Assembly (NCBI RefSeq): GCF_019263705.2
Contig: NZ_JADQDK010000001.1
Coordinates: forward strand, 310,001 to 374,000
DNA: 64,000 nt
Direction: 5' to 3'
DNA from: Pseudonocardia abyssalis
GTDB taxonomy: Bacteria > Actinomycetota > Actinomycetes > Mycobacteriales > Pseudonocardiaceae
Shown: one piece after another, positions 36,001 through 45,901 of the stretch
Position numbering within the stretch: position 1 is the stretch's first letter
How the letters are laid out: each line of letters begins with the position of its first letter
Position numbers and translations under genes: made by a program
The notes under the pieces: generated by a model
Database searches by the model: none
What the model was told of the DNA's origin: nothing
Seen by the model: only the letters and a program-made list of their open reading frames with translations

Positions 36001-36236
36001 GACACGGCCGCGGCCAGCACCCGCCCGGGGGACGGGAACTCCACGCCCGCGCACACGCCGCCCCCGGTGTCGGTGCCCAGCCGGTGCGACAGGCGCTGGG
36101 CCAGCCACCGCTCGATGCCCCGGGCCGGCACCGCGACGACCTCGGTGGCGAAGGGGTCCTCCAGCGGCGTGCGCAGGACGTCGGCGAGAGCCTCGGCGAG
36201 GGCGTCGGCGCGCTCGGCGCGGTGGACGTGCAGCAC
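33015..36236 (-). CDS. recC: Exodeoxyribonuclease V gamma chain (RecC)
   Basis: 1073 residues with GTG 36236 preceded by GGGAGGGG; an ATG at 36263 would add nine residues but lies upstream of that site. RecC family features are LHVHRAERADALAEALADVL at the start, PARGIERWLAQRLSHRLG, LSLFGPTRLSTEQLVLLDALA, VHACHGAHRQVEVLREVVVGLL, VLVMCPDIETFAPLI, and a C-terminal inactive nuclease-like domain. RecC recognises Chi and holds RecB and RecD. It is the first gene of the recCBD operon. The 197 bp between it and the divergent small gene at 36434 must contain both promoters. Confidence 0.95.
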   Translation of the reverse strand: MLHVHRAERADALAEALADVLRTPLEDPFATEVVAVPARGIERWLAQRLSHRLGTDTGGGVCAGVEFPSPGRVLAAAVSGAVGVDPAEDPWRPERVVWPLLEELDAAAGQPWCPDLRAHPRWATARRIAALFAAYAEHRPAMLEDWRTGADAPGDLSWQSELWRRVRARIGTPGPAERLRTAVDALRADPSLADLPPRLSLFGPTRLSTEQLVLLDALAAHREVHLWLPHPSPALWAAVAERAPSAVPPRAADPTAAAVTHPLLSSLARDVRELQVRLVGAAPGFADHHHPAADPPSTQLGRLQRALRDDRPADVGAADGSVQVHACHGAHRQVEVLREVVVGLLAADPTLEPRDVLVMCPDIETFAPLISAAFGLGELGTAVHPGQHLRVRLADRALRQVNPLLDTVAALLDLASARLTASQLLDLLASEPVRTRFRLDDDDVVRIRELVVASGVRWGLDAAHRAPFHLDGFGQNTWAAGLDRLLLGVTMSGDWLGTALPLDVESGDVERVGRLAEFVHRLSGVLARLRTPQPLTDWVDALTAGLDALTTTSVTDEWQAGQARGELAEALRTAGPHGAATPLGPVDVAGLLDERLRGRPSRANFRTGTLTVATLVPMRSVPHRVVCLLGLDDGVFPRAGVPDGDDVLARAPLAGERDARSEDRQLLLDAVCAATAHLVVVHSGADERTGARRPPAVPLGELLDVVGARPWPDGVVVRHPLQPFDARNFTAGALGVDRPFSFDRAERAGARAAVAVKAPPAPFLADPLPDRDEPVIALDDLVAFAEHPVRAFLKQRVGLSLFTRDDDPDDALPVELDGLEQYRIGSRLLADRLGGHDLAHCRAAEWRRGDLPPGPLGEALLARVVDGVEPLAAAAERLRVGEPGSRDVDVELADGTRVVGTLDGLHDRTLLRVEYSRLKPAQRVRAWVRLLALTAGTGESWRAVSLGRASRDGIARATLAPVTPEHARGVLAGLVALRREGLRAPLPLATQTGAEYARRRLGGAEPGIALVDALRSWTGGIGECTDEAHVRVWGAGADLAVEDGPPGGEPTRFGELAMGLWAPLLAQEGVDFP

Positions 36237-36433
36237 GGTGACCCCTCCCGATCGGATGCCCACACGCTAGAGCGGGGGTCCGACAGTTCCGGATGCGGCT
36301 CCGCGACGGTCACGTTCGGTCACCCTGAGCGATAGTCGACACGATCGAGCGATCCCGCTCCCGTCCGGATAACGGCAGAGTGTCTTCCACGCGATCTGGT
36401 GGACAACACACCACGACTTCGAGGAGGGCCGAG

Positions 36434-36931
36434 ATGCACGCCGACATCCCCGGACGGACCGCGATCCCCGCCCAGCGTGGCCCCCGCGCCGTTCCCAGCC
36501 CGCGCGACATCCCCGCCCAGCGCGCCCCGATCACCCCCGTCCGGCACACCCCGGTGCCGTTCGCGATCGTCGAGCCGAGCACCGCGCAGGGCATCCGCGA
36601 CGCCGCGCGCAGCGAGGTCCTGCACCGGCACGCCCGGCTGACGAAGAGCGGCCGCCCGGTGTTCTGCACCCCGAGCCAGGCCGAGATCGCCGGCGTCGTC
36701 GCCCTGCGCCAGGGCCGCGGCACCGACGGCAAGGTCATCTACTCCACCCGCGAGGACGCCGAGTCCGCCGCCCGCGAGCTGGAGGTCCTCGGCGCCCGCC
36801 ACCTGCGCTCCTACCTGTGCGGCCGCTCGCGCAGCGGGCACTTCCACCTGGCCACCGACAGCAGCCGCCCCCTCACCGCGGCCGAGGTGCACGCCCGGAT
36901 CCCGCAGCAGCAGGGCCGGATCTCCGCCTGA
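36434..36931 (+). CDS. Small basic hypothetical protein, 165 aa
   Basis: Start ATG 36434 is chosen because GAGGAGGG lies five bases upstream; an earlier in-frame ATG at 36380 lacks such a site. The first about 50 residues are Pro/Arg-rich and probably unstructured (IPAQRGPRAVPSPRDIPAQRAP shows an internal IPAQR duplication). The second half is compact: VFCTPSQAEIAGVVALRQGRGTDGKVIYSTREDAESAARELEVLGARHLRSYLCGRSRSGHFHLATD. The SYLC...GHFHLAT part resembles the C-x-x-x-x-G-x-(W/F)-H-(L)-(T/A) end of small actinobacterial zinc-ribbon-like proteins, but only one of the usual cysteines pairs is present. I do not recognise a function. Confidence 0.75.
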   Translation: MHADIPGRTAIPAQRGPRAVPSPRDIPAQRAPITPVRHTPVPFAIVEPSTAQGIRDAARSEVLHRHARLTKSGRPVFCTPSQAEIAGVVALRQGRGTDGKVIYSTREDAESAARELEVLGARHLRSYLCGRSRSGHFHLATDSSRPLTAAEVHARIPQQQGRISA

Positions 36932-37457
36932 TCGCTCCGATCCGTGCGCCACGGCCCTGCCGGGGGCCGCTGGCGCACCGCTCGCGGCGATCACCGCCGC
37001 CCCGGCGACGTGACGGTCGGCTGCTGTCCGCACCGCGCCGGGGTCCGCGCGGTGATCGGTCCCGGCCGTGCGTGACGGCCCCGGCGAGGTCTCTGACGCA
37101 CGGCTCGTGGCGATCACCATCGCCCGGTGACACGTCGATCGGCGGCTGCCCGCACCCGCCGGGGTCCGTGCGGTGATCGGTCCGATCCGCACGCCACGGC
37201 CCCCACCAGGTCGCTGACGTGCGATTCGTGGCGATCACCATCGCCCGGCGACGCGACGGTCGGCCACCGCCCGCACCCGCCGGGGTCCGTGCGGTGATCG
37301 GTCCCAGCCGCACGCCACGGCCCCCGCGAGGTCGCCGACGCACCACCCACGGCGATCACCGCTGCGACCGGGCCGGGATCGCCGACCGGTGCAGCGCGGC
37401 GGGCCCCGACACGGCAGGGTGGTCCCCGACCGTCCCGCACCTGAAGGAGCGCCCCCG
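36932..37457. repeat. Gene-free stretch with a 121-bp tandem repeat array
   Basis: Direct repeats with period 123, 121 and 121 bp run from about 36932 to 37375 (about 3.6 copies). Landmarks are GATCACC at 36989, 37112, 37233 and 37354, and GGTGATCGGT at 37051, 37172 and 37293. Each unit contains CACGGCCC, a GGCGATCACC core, CCCGGCGACG, and CCGGGGTCCG before GGTGATCGG, so GATCACC and GGTGATC face each other as inverted halves. No open frame with gene-like composition is seen. The final 80 bp hold the phosphoglucomutase leader with GAAGGA at 37443-37448. Confidence 0.85.
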
Positions 37458-39083
<1,626 letters not shown>

Positions 39084-39089
39084 CTCCCC

Positions 39090-40682
39090 GTGGAGGGGGA
39101 GATGTTCGGGCCGTACCGGCTCGACGGGCTGCTCGGACAGGGCGGGATGGGGCGGGTCTACCGCGCGTTCGACACCGACCAGGACCGGCCCGTCGCGCTG
39201 AAGGTGCTGCCCGCCGCCCTCTCGGCCGACCCGGAGTACCGGCAGCGGTTCCGCCGGGAGGCCAAGGTCGCCTCGCAGCTCACCGACCCGCACGTCGTCC
39301 CGATCCACCGCCACGGAGAGATCGACGGGCAGCTGTTCCTCGACATGCGCCTCGTCGACGGCGACGACCTGTCGAAGGTGCTGCGCCGCGACGGCCCGCT
39401 CGACGCCGAGTCCGCCGTGCGCGTCGTGGAGCAGGTGGCGAGCGCACTGGACGCGGCGCACGAGGCGGGTCTGGTGCACCGCGACGTCAAGCCCGCCAAC
39501 GTGTTCCTCACCCGCGGCCGCCCCGGCGGGCCGCGCTTCGCCTACCTCGGCGACTTCGGGATCGCCCGCAGCGCGTCCTCGTCGACGCTGACGGCCACCG
39601 GCACGACGCTCGGCACGCTCGACTACATGGCCCCCGAGCGGTTCCTGGGCCGCGAGATCGACGCCCGGGCCGACGTCTACGCGCTCGCCTGCCTGCTGCA
39701 CGAGGCGCTGACCGCCCGCAAGCCGTTCTCCGGCGACGAGCTGCCCGCACTGATGAACGCCCACCTCAACCTCGCGCCGCCCCGGCCGTCCGCGACGCGG
39801 CCGGTGCCCGGTGCCCTCGACGCGGTCGTCGCACGCGGAATGGCCAAGGACCCGGGGCAGCGCTACGCCACGGCGGGTGAGCTGGCCCAGTCGGCCCGTG
39901 CCGCCCTGTCGGGGCAGGTGCCGGCCGTGCGGCTGGACAAGTCCCCGCCCGCGCCGCCGACCGCGGGCGGCGCCGAACCCCTGCGCCTCGAGGTCCCGGA
40001 CGGGGTGGGGCAGGTCGAGCGGTGGCTCGTCGCACCGGGGCAGCCCTACGTCGCGGGCACCGTCGTGATGGTCGTGCGGATGCCTGACGGGCGGAGCGGA
40101 CCGGTCGCCGACCCGCAGGCCGGGCTGCTGGTCACGCCCGGTGTCGGCCCGGGCTCGGTGGTGCGCTCCGGCGACGCCCTCGGCTCGGTGCACCGGGTGG
40201 CGTACGCCGCGCCGGCCGGTCTCTCCCGTCCGCTGGACGCCCGGTCGTCGGGGCCCGGGAGCTCGGGGCCGGGGTCGTTCGGGCCGGGGTCGCCGGGTCG
40301 CCGTGCCCCGTCGACGCCCGTGATCGTCGGGATCGGCATCGGCGCGCTGCTGCACCTGCTGGTACTGGCCACGTTCGAACTCAACGGGATCCTCGTGATG
40401 ATGTGGCTGTCCGGGATCGTGTTCGGCACGCTGGCCGTGGACAACCGGCGGAAGCCGTCGTGGGGCCCCGGGCAGCGGGTGGCCCTGGTCGTCGTCGCGG
40501 TCCCGGTCGTAGCGATCGGCGTGTTCCTCGCCCTGGTGATCGGCGCGCTGCCCACCGGATACTCCAGCGACGCGCCCGACAACGCCTCGGCCGGGATCGT
40601 CTTCACGGTGGTGGCGTTGGTGGTCTACGGGCTGTGGGCGGCGTCGCTGTGGTTCCGGCCGGCCCGATCAGGTGCCGGCTGA
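39090..40682 (+). CDS. Membrane-anchored Ser/Thr protein kinase with a lipoyl-like domain
   Basis: 530 residues. The kinase domain at 1-280 is complete: GQGGMGRVY glycine loop, VALKVL (Lys38), HRDVKPAN (Asp132), DFGIAR (Asp155), MAPERF. Residues about 300-365 resemble a biotin/lipoyl-attachment fold: [48 protein letters not shown]. The lysine normally modified is replaced by the VRMPDG turn, so no lipoylation is expected. A Ser-Gly-Pro repeat linker and four hydrophobic spans (about 410-430, 433-450, 465-485, 500-523) follow. The GTG at 39090 matches the paralogue start; ATG 39102 is the alternative. It probably senses a membrane or metabolic signal; close linkage to pgm suggests carbohydrate state. 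The 3' end overlaps the converging hydrolase by 80 bp. Confidence 0.9.
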   Translation: MEGEMFGPYRLDGLLGQGGMGRVYRAFDTDQDRPVALKVLPAALSADPEYRQRFRREAKVASQLTDPHVVPIHRHGEIDGQLFLDMRLVDGDDLSKVLRRDGPLDAESAVRVVEQVASALDAAHEAGLVHRDVKPANVFLTRGRPGGPRFAYLGDFGIARSASSSTLTATGTTLGTLDYMAPERFLGREIDARADVYALACLLHEALTARKPFSGDELPALMNAHLNLAPPRPSATRPVPGALDAVVARGMAKDPGQRYATAGELAQSARAALSGQVPAVRLDKSPPAPPTAGGAEPLRLEVPDGVGQVERWLVAPGQPYVAGTVVMVVRMPDGRSGPVADPQAGLLVTPGVGPGSVVRSGDALGSVHRVAYAAPAGLSRPLDARSSGPGSSGPGSFGPGSPGRRAPSTPVIVGIGIGALLHLLVLATFELNGILVMMWLSGIVFGTLAVDNRRKPSWGPGQRVALVVVAVPVVAIGVFLALVIGALPTGYSSDAPDNASAGIVFTVVALVVYGLWAASLWFRPARSGAG

Positions 40683-41586
40683 GGAACTCCACCTCCTGGG
40701 TGCACAGCACCTCGAACCCGGCGCCGACGTAGGCCTCGAAGTGCGTGAACGCGTGCCGGACGGTCTCGCCGCGCGGGGCCGCGGCCACCACCGCGAGAGC
40801 CGGGCCGGGCGGGGTCACGGTGTCGCCGTCGCACACCGCGACCAGCAGCGGGCACCCGATCTCCGACGCGCGGCGCCCCGGCCGGTCCAGCGGCACGCGC
40901 AGCGCGATCCGCGCGGCCACCTCGTTGCGCCACGCGACGCCCTCGGGCACGAGATGGCGGATCGCGCGCTCCGCGCCGGGCCCGGCGATCACCGCCCCGC
41001 TGCCGACCTCGCCCGCCACGGGTACCAGCAGCGGGTCGCGCCCGAGCCGGCCGCGCAGCTCGTCGCGCACGGCGGCCGCGACCAGCCGGGCGGTGTGCCG
41101 GACGCGGGCGGCGAGGGCGCCGGGCTCCCGTGGCCCGCGGCGCGCTCCTGCCCCGCGCAGCAGCGCCGGACCGTCGACGAAGGGCACCTGCGCCACGACG
41201 GCGGCGATCCGCGGATCGTCGGCCGCGACGGAGAGCACGTGCCCGCCGCTGAACGAGGTGCCCCACAGCGCGACGCGGTCGGGGTCCACCCCCTCGGTGG
41301 CCCGGACGTGCGCGACGGCGGCGCGCCAGTCGGCCCGCTGTGCGGCGATGTCGAGGACCTGGCGGTGCCGGCCGCCGGAGTCGCCGAAGCCGCGGTAGTC
41401 GAAGACCAGCGCGGCGAACCCGGCTGCGGTGAACCGCTGCGCCCAGGCGTCGAGACGGCAGTCGCGGGTCATCCCGAACCCGTGCGCGAGCACGACGCAG
41501 GGGACCGGCCCGTCGCCGTCGGGGCGGTACAGCCAGGCCGCGCAGGTGTCGCCGTCGATCGGGAATCCATGATCGATCCGCGGCAT
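40603..41586 (-). CDS. Alpha/beta hydrolase
   Basis: 327 residues from ATG 41586 (ATG 41601 adds five). Typical hydrolase elements are [14 protein letters not shown] (oxyanion region), [11 protein letters not shown], the nucleophile elbow [17 protein letters not shown], an acid region [17 protein letters not shown] and the catalytic His in [13 protein letters not shown]. An insertion at about 150-220 forms a lid. It resembles the dienelactone hydrolase/acetyl xylan esterase branch; substrate unknown. The last 27 codons, Pro/Thr-rich, lie antisense to the end of the upstream kinase gene. It sits between two paralogous kinases and diverges from the second with a 61-bp gap. Confidence 0.88.
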   Translation of the reverse strand: MPRIDHGFPIDGDTCAAWLYRPDGDGPVPCVVLAHGFGMTRDCRLDAWAQRFTAAGFAALVFDYRGFGDSGGRHRQVLDIAAQRADWRAAVAHVRATEGVDPDRVALWGTSFSGGHVLSVAADDPRIAAVVAQVPFVDGPALLRGAGARRGPREPGALAARVRHTARLVAAAVRDELRGRLGRDPLLVPVAGEVGSGAVIAGPGAERAIRHLVPEGVAWRNEVAARIALRVPLDRPGRRASEIGCPLLVAVCDGDTVTPPGPALAVVAAAPRGETVRHAFTHFEAYVGAGFEVLCTQEVEFLSRHLIGPAGTTATPPTARRPPTPPP

Positions 41587-41647
41587 CCGGCCATCATGCA
41601 CCCGCGCGGGTAGGCTCCACCGGGCGGTTCGGGGACGGAGGCACGGG

Positions 41648-43135
41648 GTGTCGGAGATGTTCGGTCCCTACCGGCTCGACGGCCTGCTCGGGCAGGGCGG
41701 GATGGGCCGGGTCTTCCGCGCCTTCGACACCGACCTGGCCCGCACGGTCGCCCTCAAGGTGCTCACCGTCGACCTCTCCGCGGATCCGGAGTACCGGCAG
41801 CGGTTCCGCCGCGAGGCGCTGGTGGCCGCGCAGCTCACCGACCCGCACGTCGTCCCGATCCACAAGCACGGTGAGATCGACGGGCAGCTGTTCCTCGACA
41901 TGCGCTTCGTCGACGGCGACGACCTCGCGGCGGTCCTCTCCGGCTCCGGACCGCTCGACGTCGGGTCCGCCGTCGCGATGACCGGGCAGGTCGCGAGCGC
42001 ACTGGACGCCGCGCACGAGGCGGGTCTGGTGCACCGCGACGTCAAGCCCGCCAACGTGTTCCTCACCCGCGACCGGCCCAGCACGCCCCGGTTCGCCTAC
42101 CTCGGTGACTTCGGCATCGCCCGTCAGACCTCGGGCGGTTCGCTCACGGCCAGCGGCGCCACCGTCGGCACGCTCGACTACATGGCGCCCGAGCGGTTCA
42201 GCGGCCTGGAGGTCGACGGCCGGTCCGACGTCTACGCACTCGGCTGCCTGCTGTTCGAGTCGTTGACCGGACGCCGCCCGTTCCCCGACCTCGAGCCCGC
42301 CGCGCTGATGAACGCCCACGTGCACGACACCCCGCCGCGCCCGTCGGAGCACGGAGCCCCGGCCGGGCTCGACGCCGTGGTGGCGCGGGCGATGGCGAAG
42401 GACCCGGCCGAGCGGTACGCCACCGCGGGGGCGCTGGCCGCCGACGCCCGCGCGGCGCTGGACCCGGCACCCGTGCCGGACGCCGCGACGGTGCCCGTGG
42501 CGGCGGCCGCCGGACCGCCCCGGAACCCCGCCCCGCCCCCGGCCGGTCGGGCCGTGCACGACGGCGGACCGGACGGTCCGGCGCCGTACCACCCGATCCC
42601 GAACGGGCAGGCCGCCGGCCACCCGGTCCCGAGCGGTCCGGCCCCGAGCTTCCCGGCCCCGAGCATCCCGGCCCAGGACCGTTCGATGCGGAGCCGCCCT
42701 CTCCAGAGCCGTTCGATCCCCGACCCCGGCGCGCCGTGGCCGCAGCCGGCCCCGGAGCCCGTCGAGGAGACCCCACCACCCCGTCCCCGCCGCGCGGTAC
42801 TGGCCGGGGCCCTCGTGCTCGGGGCGCTCGCGCACGTCCTGGTGCTGGAGAACGTCTCCTTCGAGACCGGCCTGCTGTTCTGGACGCTGAGCGGCACCCT
42901 CTTCGGCACGCTGACGGCCGGTGCGCTCCGTCCGCGCCGCTGGGGCTCCGGCCGCACCACGACCCTGCTCGTCCTCACCCTCCCGGTCGTCCTCGTGGCG
43001 GTGTTCCTGGTGGCGCTCGGGCTCGGCCTCGCGGAGTCGGGCACGGCGATCGTCGTCGCCACGCTCGGCGTCTACGGGCTGTGGGCGCTCACGTTCTGGC
43101 GGCGTCGGACCCGCCGGACGACCGGGCGCCCCTGA
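41648..43135 (+). CDS. Membrane-anchored Ser/Thr protein kinase, paralogue of the first
   Basis: 495 residues, GTG 41648 with GGAG nine bases upstream. The kinase core at 1-275 has [15 protein letters not shown] (Lys37), [15 protein letters not shown] and MAPERF, closely similar to the kinase 2.5 kb upstream, including an exactly identical 61-nt stretch. In place of the lipoyl-like domain it has a Pro/Ser-rich linker (about 280-375) with imperfect repeats ([30 protein letters not shown]), then four predicted membrane spans. Its topology, a cytosolic kinase and C-terminal membrane bundle without a PASTA sensor, differs from PknB. The pair probably arose by tandem duplication; different linkers suggest different inputs. 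Confidence 0.92.
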   Translation: MSEMFGPYRLDGLLGQGGMGRVFRAFDTDLARTVALKVLTVDLSADPEYRQRFRREALVAAQLTDPHVVPIHKHGEIDGQLFLDMRFVDGDDLAAVLSGSGPLDVGSAVAMTGQVASALDAAHEAGLVHRDVKPANVFLTRDRPSTPRFAYLGDFGIARQTSGGSLTASGATVGTLDYMAPERFSGLEVDGRSDVYALGCLLFESLTGRRPFPDLEPAALMNAHVHDTPPRPSEHGAPAGLDAVVARAMAKDPAERYATAGALAADARAALDPAPVPDAATVPVAAAAGPPRNPAPPPAGRAVHDGGPDGPAPYHPIPNGQAAGHPVPSGPAPSFPAPSIPAQDRSMRSRPLQSRSIPDPGAPWPQPAPEPVEETPPPRPRRAVLAGALVLGALAHVLVLENVSFETGLLFWTLSGTLFGTLTAGALRPRRWGSGRTTTLLVLTLPVVLVAVFLVALGLGLAESGTAIVVATLGVYGLWALTFWRRRTRRTTGRP

Positions 43136-43153
43136 CCCGGCGCGCCGGGTCAG
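43132..43153. terminator. Perfect 22-bp palindrome between convergent genes
   Basis: CTGACCCGGCG followed immediately by CGCCGGGTCAG is a perfect palindrome that begins at the kinase stop codon and ends four bases before the stop codon of the converging gene. A very GC-rich hairpin without T tract would be expected in either transcript, so it may terminate both. The CTGACCCGGC core recurs in the tandem array at 56481-56555. Confidence 0.6.
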
Positions 43154-43156
43154 GGA

Positions 43157-44815
43157 TCAGGGTCGGCGCGCCCGCGCGTCGCACTCGACCCGCGGCTGGG
43201 TGCCGGTCGCCACCGGCCGGTGCGCGCGCCTGCTGCGCTCGCGGGCGGGGCTGCCGGTGCGGGCGAGTGCCCGCAGGGCCAGGTCCCGGTGCCGCGGCTC
43301 CTCCACCCGGTTCAGGAAGCGCATGAGCTCCTGCGCGGCGGCCCGCCCCGGCCGGGCGGTGACCCACGCGGCCAGCTCGGCGTCGGCCACCTCGGGGCGC
43401 GCACGGGCCATCCGGACGCAGACGTACTCGACGTCCTCGTCGGCCAGCTCGCCGACCAGCGGCACGTGCACCCCGGAGTCGACGAGCACCTCGTGCACCG
43501 CCCACAGCCCGATCGGCGTCAGCTCCACCCAGGTCGGGTCGGGGTCGTCGCGGCCGGCGAGCTCCGCGAGCTCCTCGTGGTCGTCGGTGTCGAGGCTCTC
43601 CGAGAGGTGTACGGCGCCGAGCAGCTCCAGTGCGTCGAGCAGGGCGGTGACGTCGCGGCGCCACAGCCGCTGCTCGACGTCACCGGCCAGGTCGTCGACG
43701 ACGCACCCCATCCGCCGGTTGACGGTCTCGCGGACCGCCTTGTGGAAGCGCTCGACCGGGATCGGGTCACCGCCCGCCGCGTAGAGCTGGTGCAGCAGGA
43801 TCGGCAGCGCCTCGCCCAGGCTCATCCCGAACAGCGACGGCGCGCCGAACACGTTGCTGCCGCCGAAGTGCTCACCGATCCGCCCGACGGCCTCGAAGGC
43901 GCGGCGCCACAGCTCGATCGGCCTGCTCAGCAGCGGGGCCGCGCTCTTGACCTGCACCAGCCGCCCGTTGACGACGCGCACCAGCCGGGCCTGCTTCGCC
44001 CACGTCAGCAGCAGCGTGATCTCGGGGAGGTCGTCGCTGGTGCGGGCGCGGGCGCGGGAGAAGTGGTCGAGGTCGAGCTGCTCGGCGACGGAGCGGGCGT
44101 CGCCGAGCAGCAGCCGCCCCTCGCGGGTGACCGCTCGCCCGGCCCGCACCCAGCGGGTGAACGCGCGCAGGCGGGACAGCGCGACCGAGGAGTCGGCCGC
44201 GGCGAGCAGCTGCGCCGCCCCGGGCAGCAGCACCGGCAGCAGCGGGGGCGGCGGGGTCTGCTCGGGGATCCGCTGGCGGCTGGTGATCTCCGCGAGCGCG
44301 GCCCGGTCGATCTCCAGCTCGCCGCGGTCGACCTGCTCCAGGAACCGGGTGACGGCCGACGCGTCCCCGGTCGGCACGTCGTGGCGCAGCATCTGCACGG
44401 CCCAGAAGGTGCCGAGGTCGTGGTTGCGCTCGTCGTCCAGGGCGTCGTGCAGGGCGGGGGTGGACCCGTCGACCTGCGCGTGCAGCTCCGCGGCCGGGGC
44501 GGAGCGCGAGTCGAGCCAGTCGTGCTCGGCGAGGAAACCGATCAGGGCGTGCAGGGCCACGGGGACGGCGTCGCGGTCGTCGTCGCGCAGCGCGACCGTG
44601 CGGGGGAACCAGACGGCGAGCGCATCGGCGACGTGGGCGCGGGTCCAGTGGCCGAGCCGGCCGTCGACGCCGTGCTTGTGGTCCAGTGCGGCCGCGACGA
44701 GGGCGGGTTCGACCTCGATGCTCCGGCGCCGCGCCCAGGCGACGATGTGCAGCCGCAGCCGGTCGCGGGCAGCGGCGTAGACCTCCACGTCCTCCGGGCC
44801 GAATACGAGTCGCAC
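43157..44815 (-). CDS. Hypothetical protein, 552 aa
   Basis: I do not recognise a family. GTG 44815 gives MRLVFGPEDVEVYAAARDRL. The protein is mostly alpha-helical with acidic and aromatic clusters. It has several segments that look like winged-helix units (LPEITLLLTWAKQARLVRVVNGRLVQV; VERFHKAVRETVNRRMGCVVDDL), followed by VELTPIGLWAVHEVL, a common 'x-LT-x-x-G' winged-helix wing. The C-terminal 110 residues carry HEAT-like helix pairs (ELMRFLNRVEEPRHRDLALRALARTG) and an Arg-rich tail. No membrane span. It may be a DNA- or RNA-associated regulator, but that is only an impression. It lies in the same direction as the methyltransferase gene that starts upstream. Confidence 0.7.
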   Translation of the reverse strand: MRLVFGPEDVEVYAAARDRLRLHIVAWARRRSIEVEPALVAAALDHKHGVDGRLGHWTRAHVADALAVWFPRTVALRDDDRDAVPVALHALIGFLAEHDWLDSRSAPAAELHAQVDGSTPALHDALDDERNHDLGTFWAVQMLRHDVPTGDASAVTRFLEQVDRGELEIDRAALAEITSRQRIPEQTPPPPLLPVLLPGAAQLLAAADSSVALSRLRAFTRWVRAGRAVTREGRLLLGDARSVAEQLDLDHFSRARARTSDDLPEITLLLTWAKQARLVRVVNGRLVQVKSAAPLLSRPIELWRRAFEAVGRIGEHFGGSNVFGAPSLFGMSLGEALPILLHQLYAAGGDPIPVERFHKAVRETVNRRMGCVVDDLAGDVEQRLWRRDVTALLDALELLGAVHLSESLDTDDHEELAELAGRDDPDPTWVELTPIGLWAVHEVLVDSGVHVPLVGELADEDVEYVCVRMARARPEVADAELAAWVTARPGRAAAQELMRFLNRVEEPRHRDLALRALARTGSPARERSRRAHRPVATGTQPRVECDARARRP

Positions 44816-44867
44816 TCGACCCACCTTGGCACTGCCCCGTCGGGCCGATCGACGGGGGTGGGGTGAC

Positions 44868-45446
44868 TCATCGGCGGAGCGGCGTGCGTGCCTCGTGGAC
44901 CACGGCGGGCGGCAGGTTCCGCCAGACGACCGGCGTGGTGACGACCTGCGCGAAGTGCGTCCGGAGGTCGGCGAGCTGTCGCCGGGCGGGCGGGGCCCAG
45001 CGCGTCGCGGAGTAGGCGAACTGGGTGAACACACCCGTGGGGGCGAGCGCGTCGGCGATCACCCGGTGCAGTGATCCGTCGGCGTAGGCGACCCATGGCA
45101 GGCCGCTGACCACGGCGTCCACCCTCGAGATGCCCCGCTCGGCGAGCAGCGCGGGCAGCGTGCGGGCGTCGGCCAGGGCGACGTCGACGCCCGGGTGCCG
45201 CCGTGTGATCAACCTCGCCCAGCGCGGGTTGAGCTCGACGGCGACGTGCCGTGCGGGATCCCGTTCCCGGAGCGCGCGGGTGAACGCGCCGGTGCCCGGG
45301 CCGAGCTCGACCACCGTCGCGTCCGCGGGGACGGGGGCCACCATGGCCCTGGCCAGCGCCGACGAGCTGGGCGCCACCGCGGCGGTGTGCAGTGGGTCGC
45401 GGGCGAACTCGCGGAGGAACAGGGCGGTGTCGTTCAGGTACGCCAC
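44868..45446 (-). CDS. Class I SAM-dependent methyltransferase, phospholipid N-methyltransferase-like
   Basis: 192 residues, ATG 45446. N-terminal LFLREFARDPLHTAAVAPSSSALARAM followed by SAM motif I VVELGPGTGAFTRAL, motif II VAVELNPRWARL, and an acidic loop VALADARTLPALL. The order and the FL-x-x-F...P-x-x-x-A-P-S-S motif resemble PmtA-like phospholipid N-methyltransferases and KsgA-like rRNA dimethylases; the A-P-S-S element favours the phospholipid type. FTQFAYSATRWAPPARRQLADL follows the SGLPW motif, where PmtA-like enzymes have SGLP. A methylated membrane lipid is the likeliest product, not proven. Confidence 0.83.
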   Translation of the reverse strand: MAYLNDTALFLREFARDPLHTAAVAPSSSALARAMVAPVPADATVVELGPGTGAFTRALRERDPARHVAVELNPRWARLITRRHPGVDVALADARTLPALLAERGISRVDAVVSGLPWVAYADGSLHRVIADALAPTGVFTQFAYSATRWAPPARRQLADLRTHFAQVVTTPVVWRNLPPAVVHEARTPLRR

Positions 45447-45528
45447 GGCGCGGACGGTAGGGGCCTTCCGTGAACGGCCGGGGGTGTCTAGCGTCTGCTG
45501 TGTCCACGATCACAGCAGGGGGAGATCC

Positions 45529-45831
45529 GTGCACCCACACCGCCTCGAGCAGCTCGTCGCCTCGGTCCCGTCCGGGATCTCCGACGACCAGCGCACCCGC
45601 CTCGACGCCCACGTCGAGACCGCCGACGGCTGCCGCGCCCGGATCGAACGCGTGCGCGGCGACCTGCGCCGGGCCCTCGACGGGGGAGAGGGGCACGCCC
45701 TGGACCTCGCGTGCGAGCTCGACGGCCTCGAACGCGTCCAGCAGCGCGTCGACGGCTGGGTGATCGCGCTGGTCGACGAACTCACCCGCTCCCGCCACTC
45801 CGCCCACTACGGCGACGGAGTCCCCGCCTGA
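45529..45831 (+). CDS. Small helical hypothetical protein, 100 aa
   Basis: GTG 45529 has GGGGGAGA a few bases upstream. The protein is a short, charged, all-helical chain (HPHRLEQLVASVP, DDQRTRLDAHVETADGCRARIERVRGDLRRAL, LERVQQRVDGWVIALVDELTRSRH) with a coiled-coil look and one cysteine. There is no signal peptide. It diverges from the methyltransferase and is followed after 70 bp by a quinone reductase gene. No function can be assigned. Confidence 0.65.
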   Translation: MHPHRLEQLVASVPSGISDDQRTRLDAHVETADGCRARIERVRGDLRRALDGGEGHALDLACELDGLERVQQRVDGWVIALVDELTRSRHSAHYGDGVPA

Positions 45832-45901
45832 GGTCCCGCACGACTCGTGGGCGGGCCCCCGTGCTGTGGTGGGATGGCCGTCGACGAAGCGGAGGTGGCG
45901 C

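Noticed and set aside
36932..37375. 121-bp repeats as a CRISPR array
   Set aside because: The repeat covers the whole period with no unique spacers, there is no leader and no cas gene in the window.
39090..43135. Secondary-metabolite or PASTA-kinase cell-division cluster
   Set aside because: Kinases lack PASTA repeats and neighbours (pgm, hydrolase) are not division genes; no PKS/NRPS domains anywhere.
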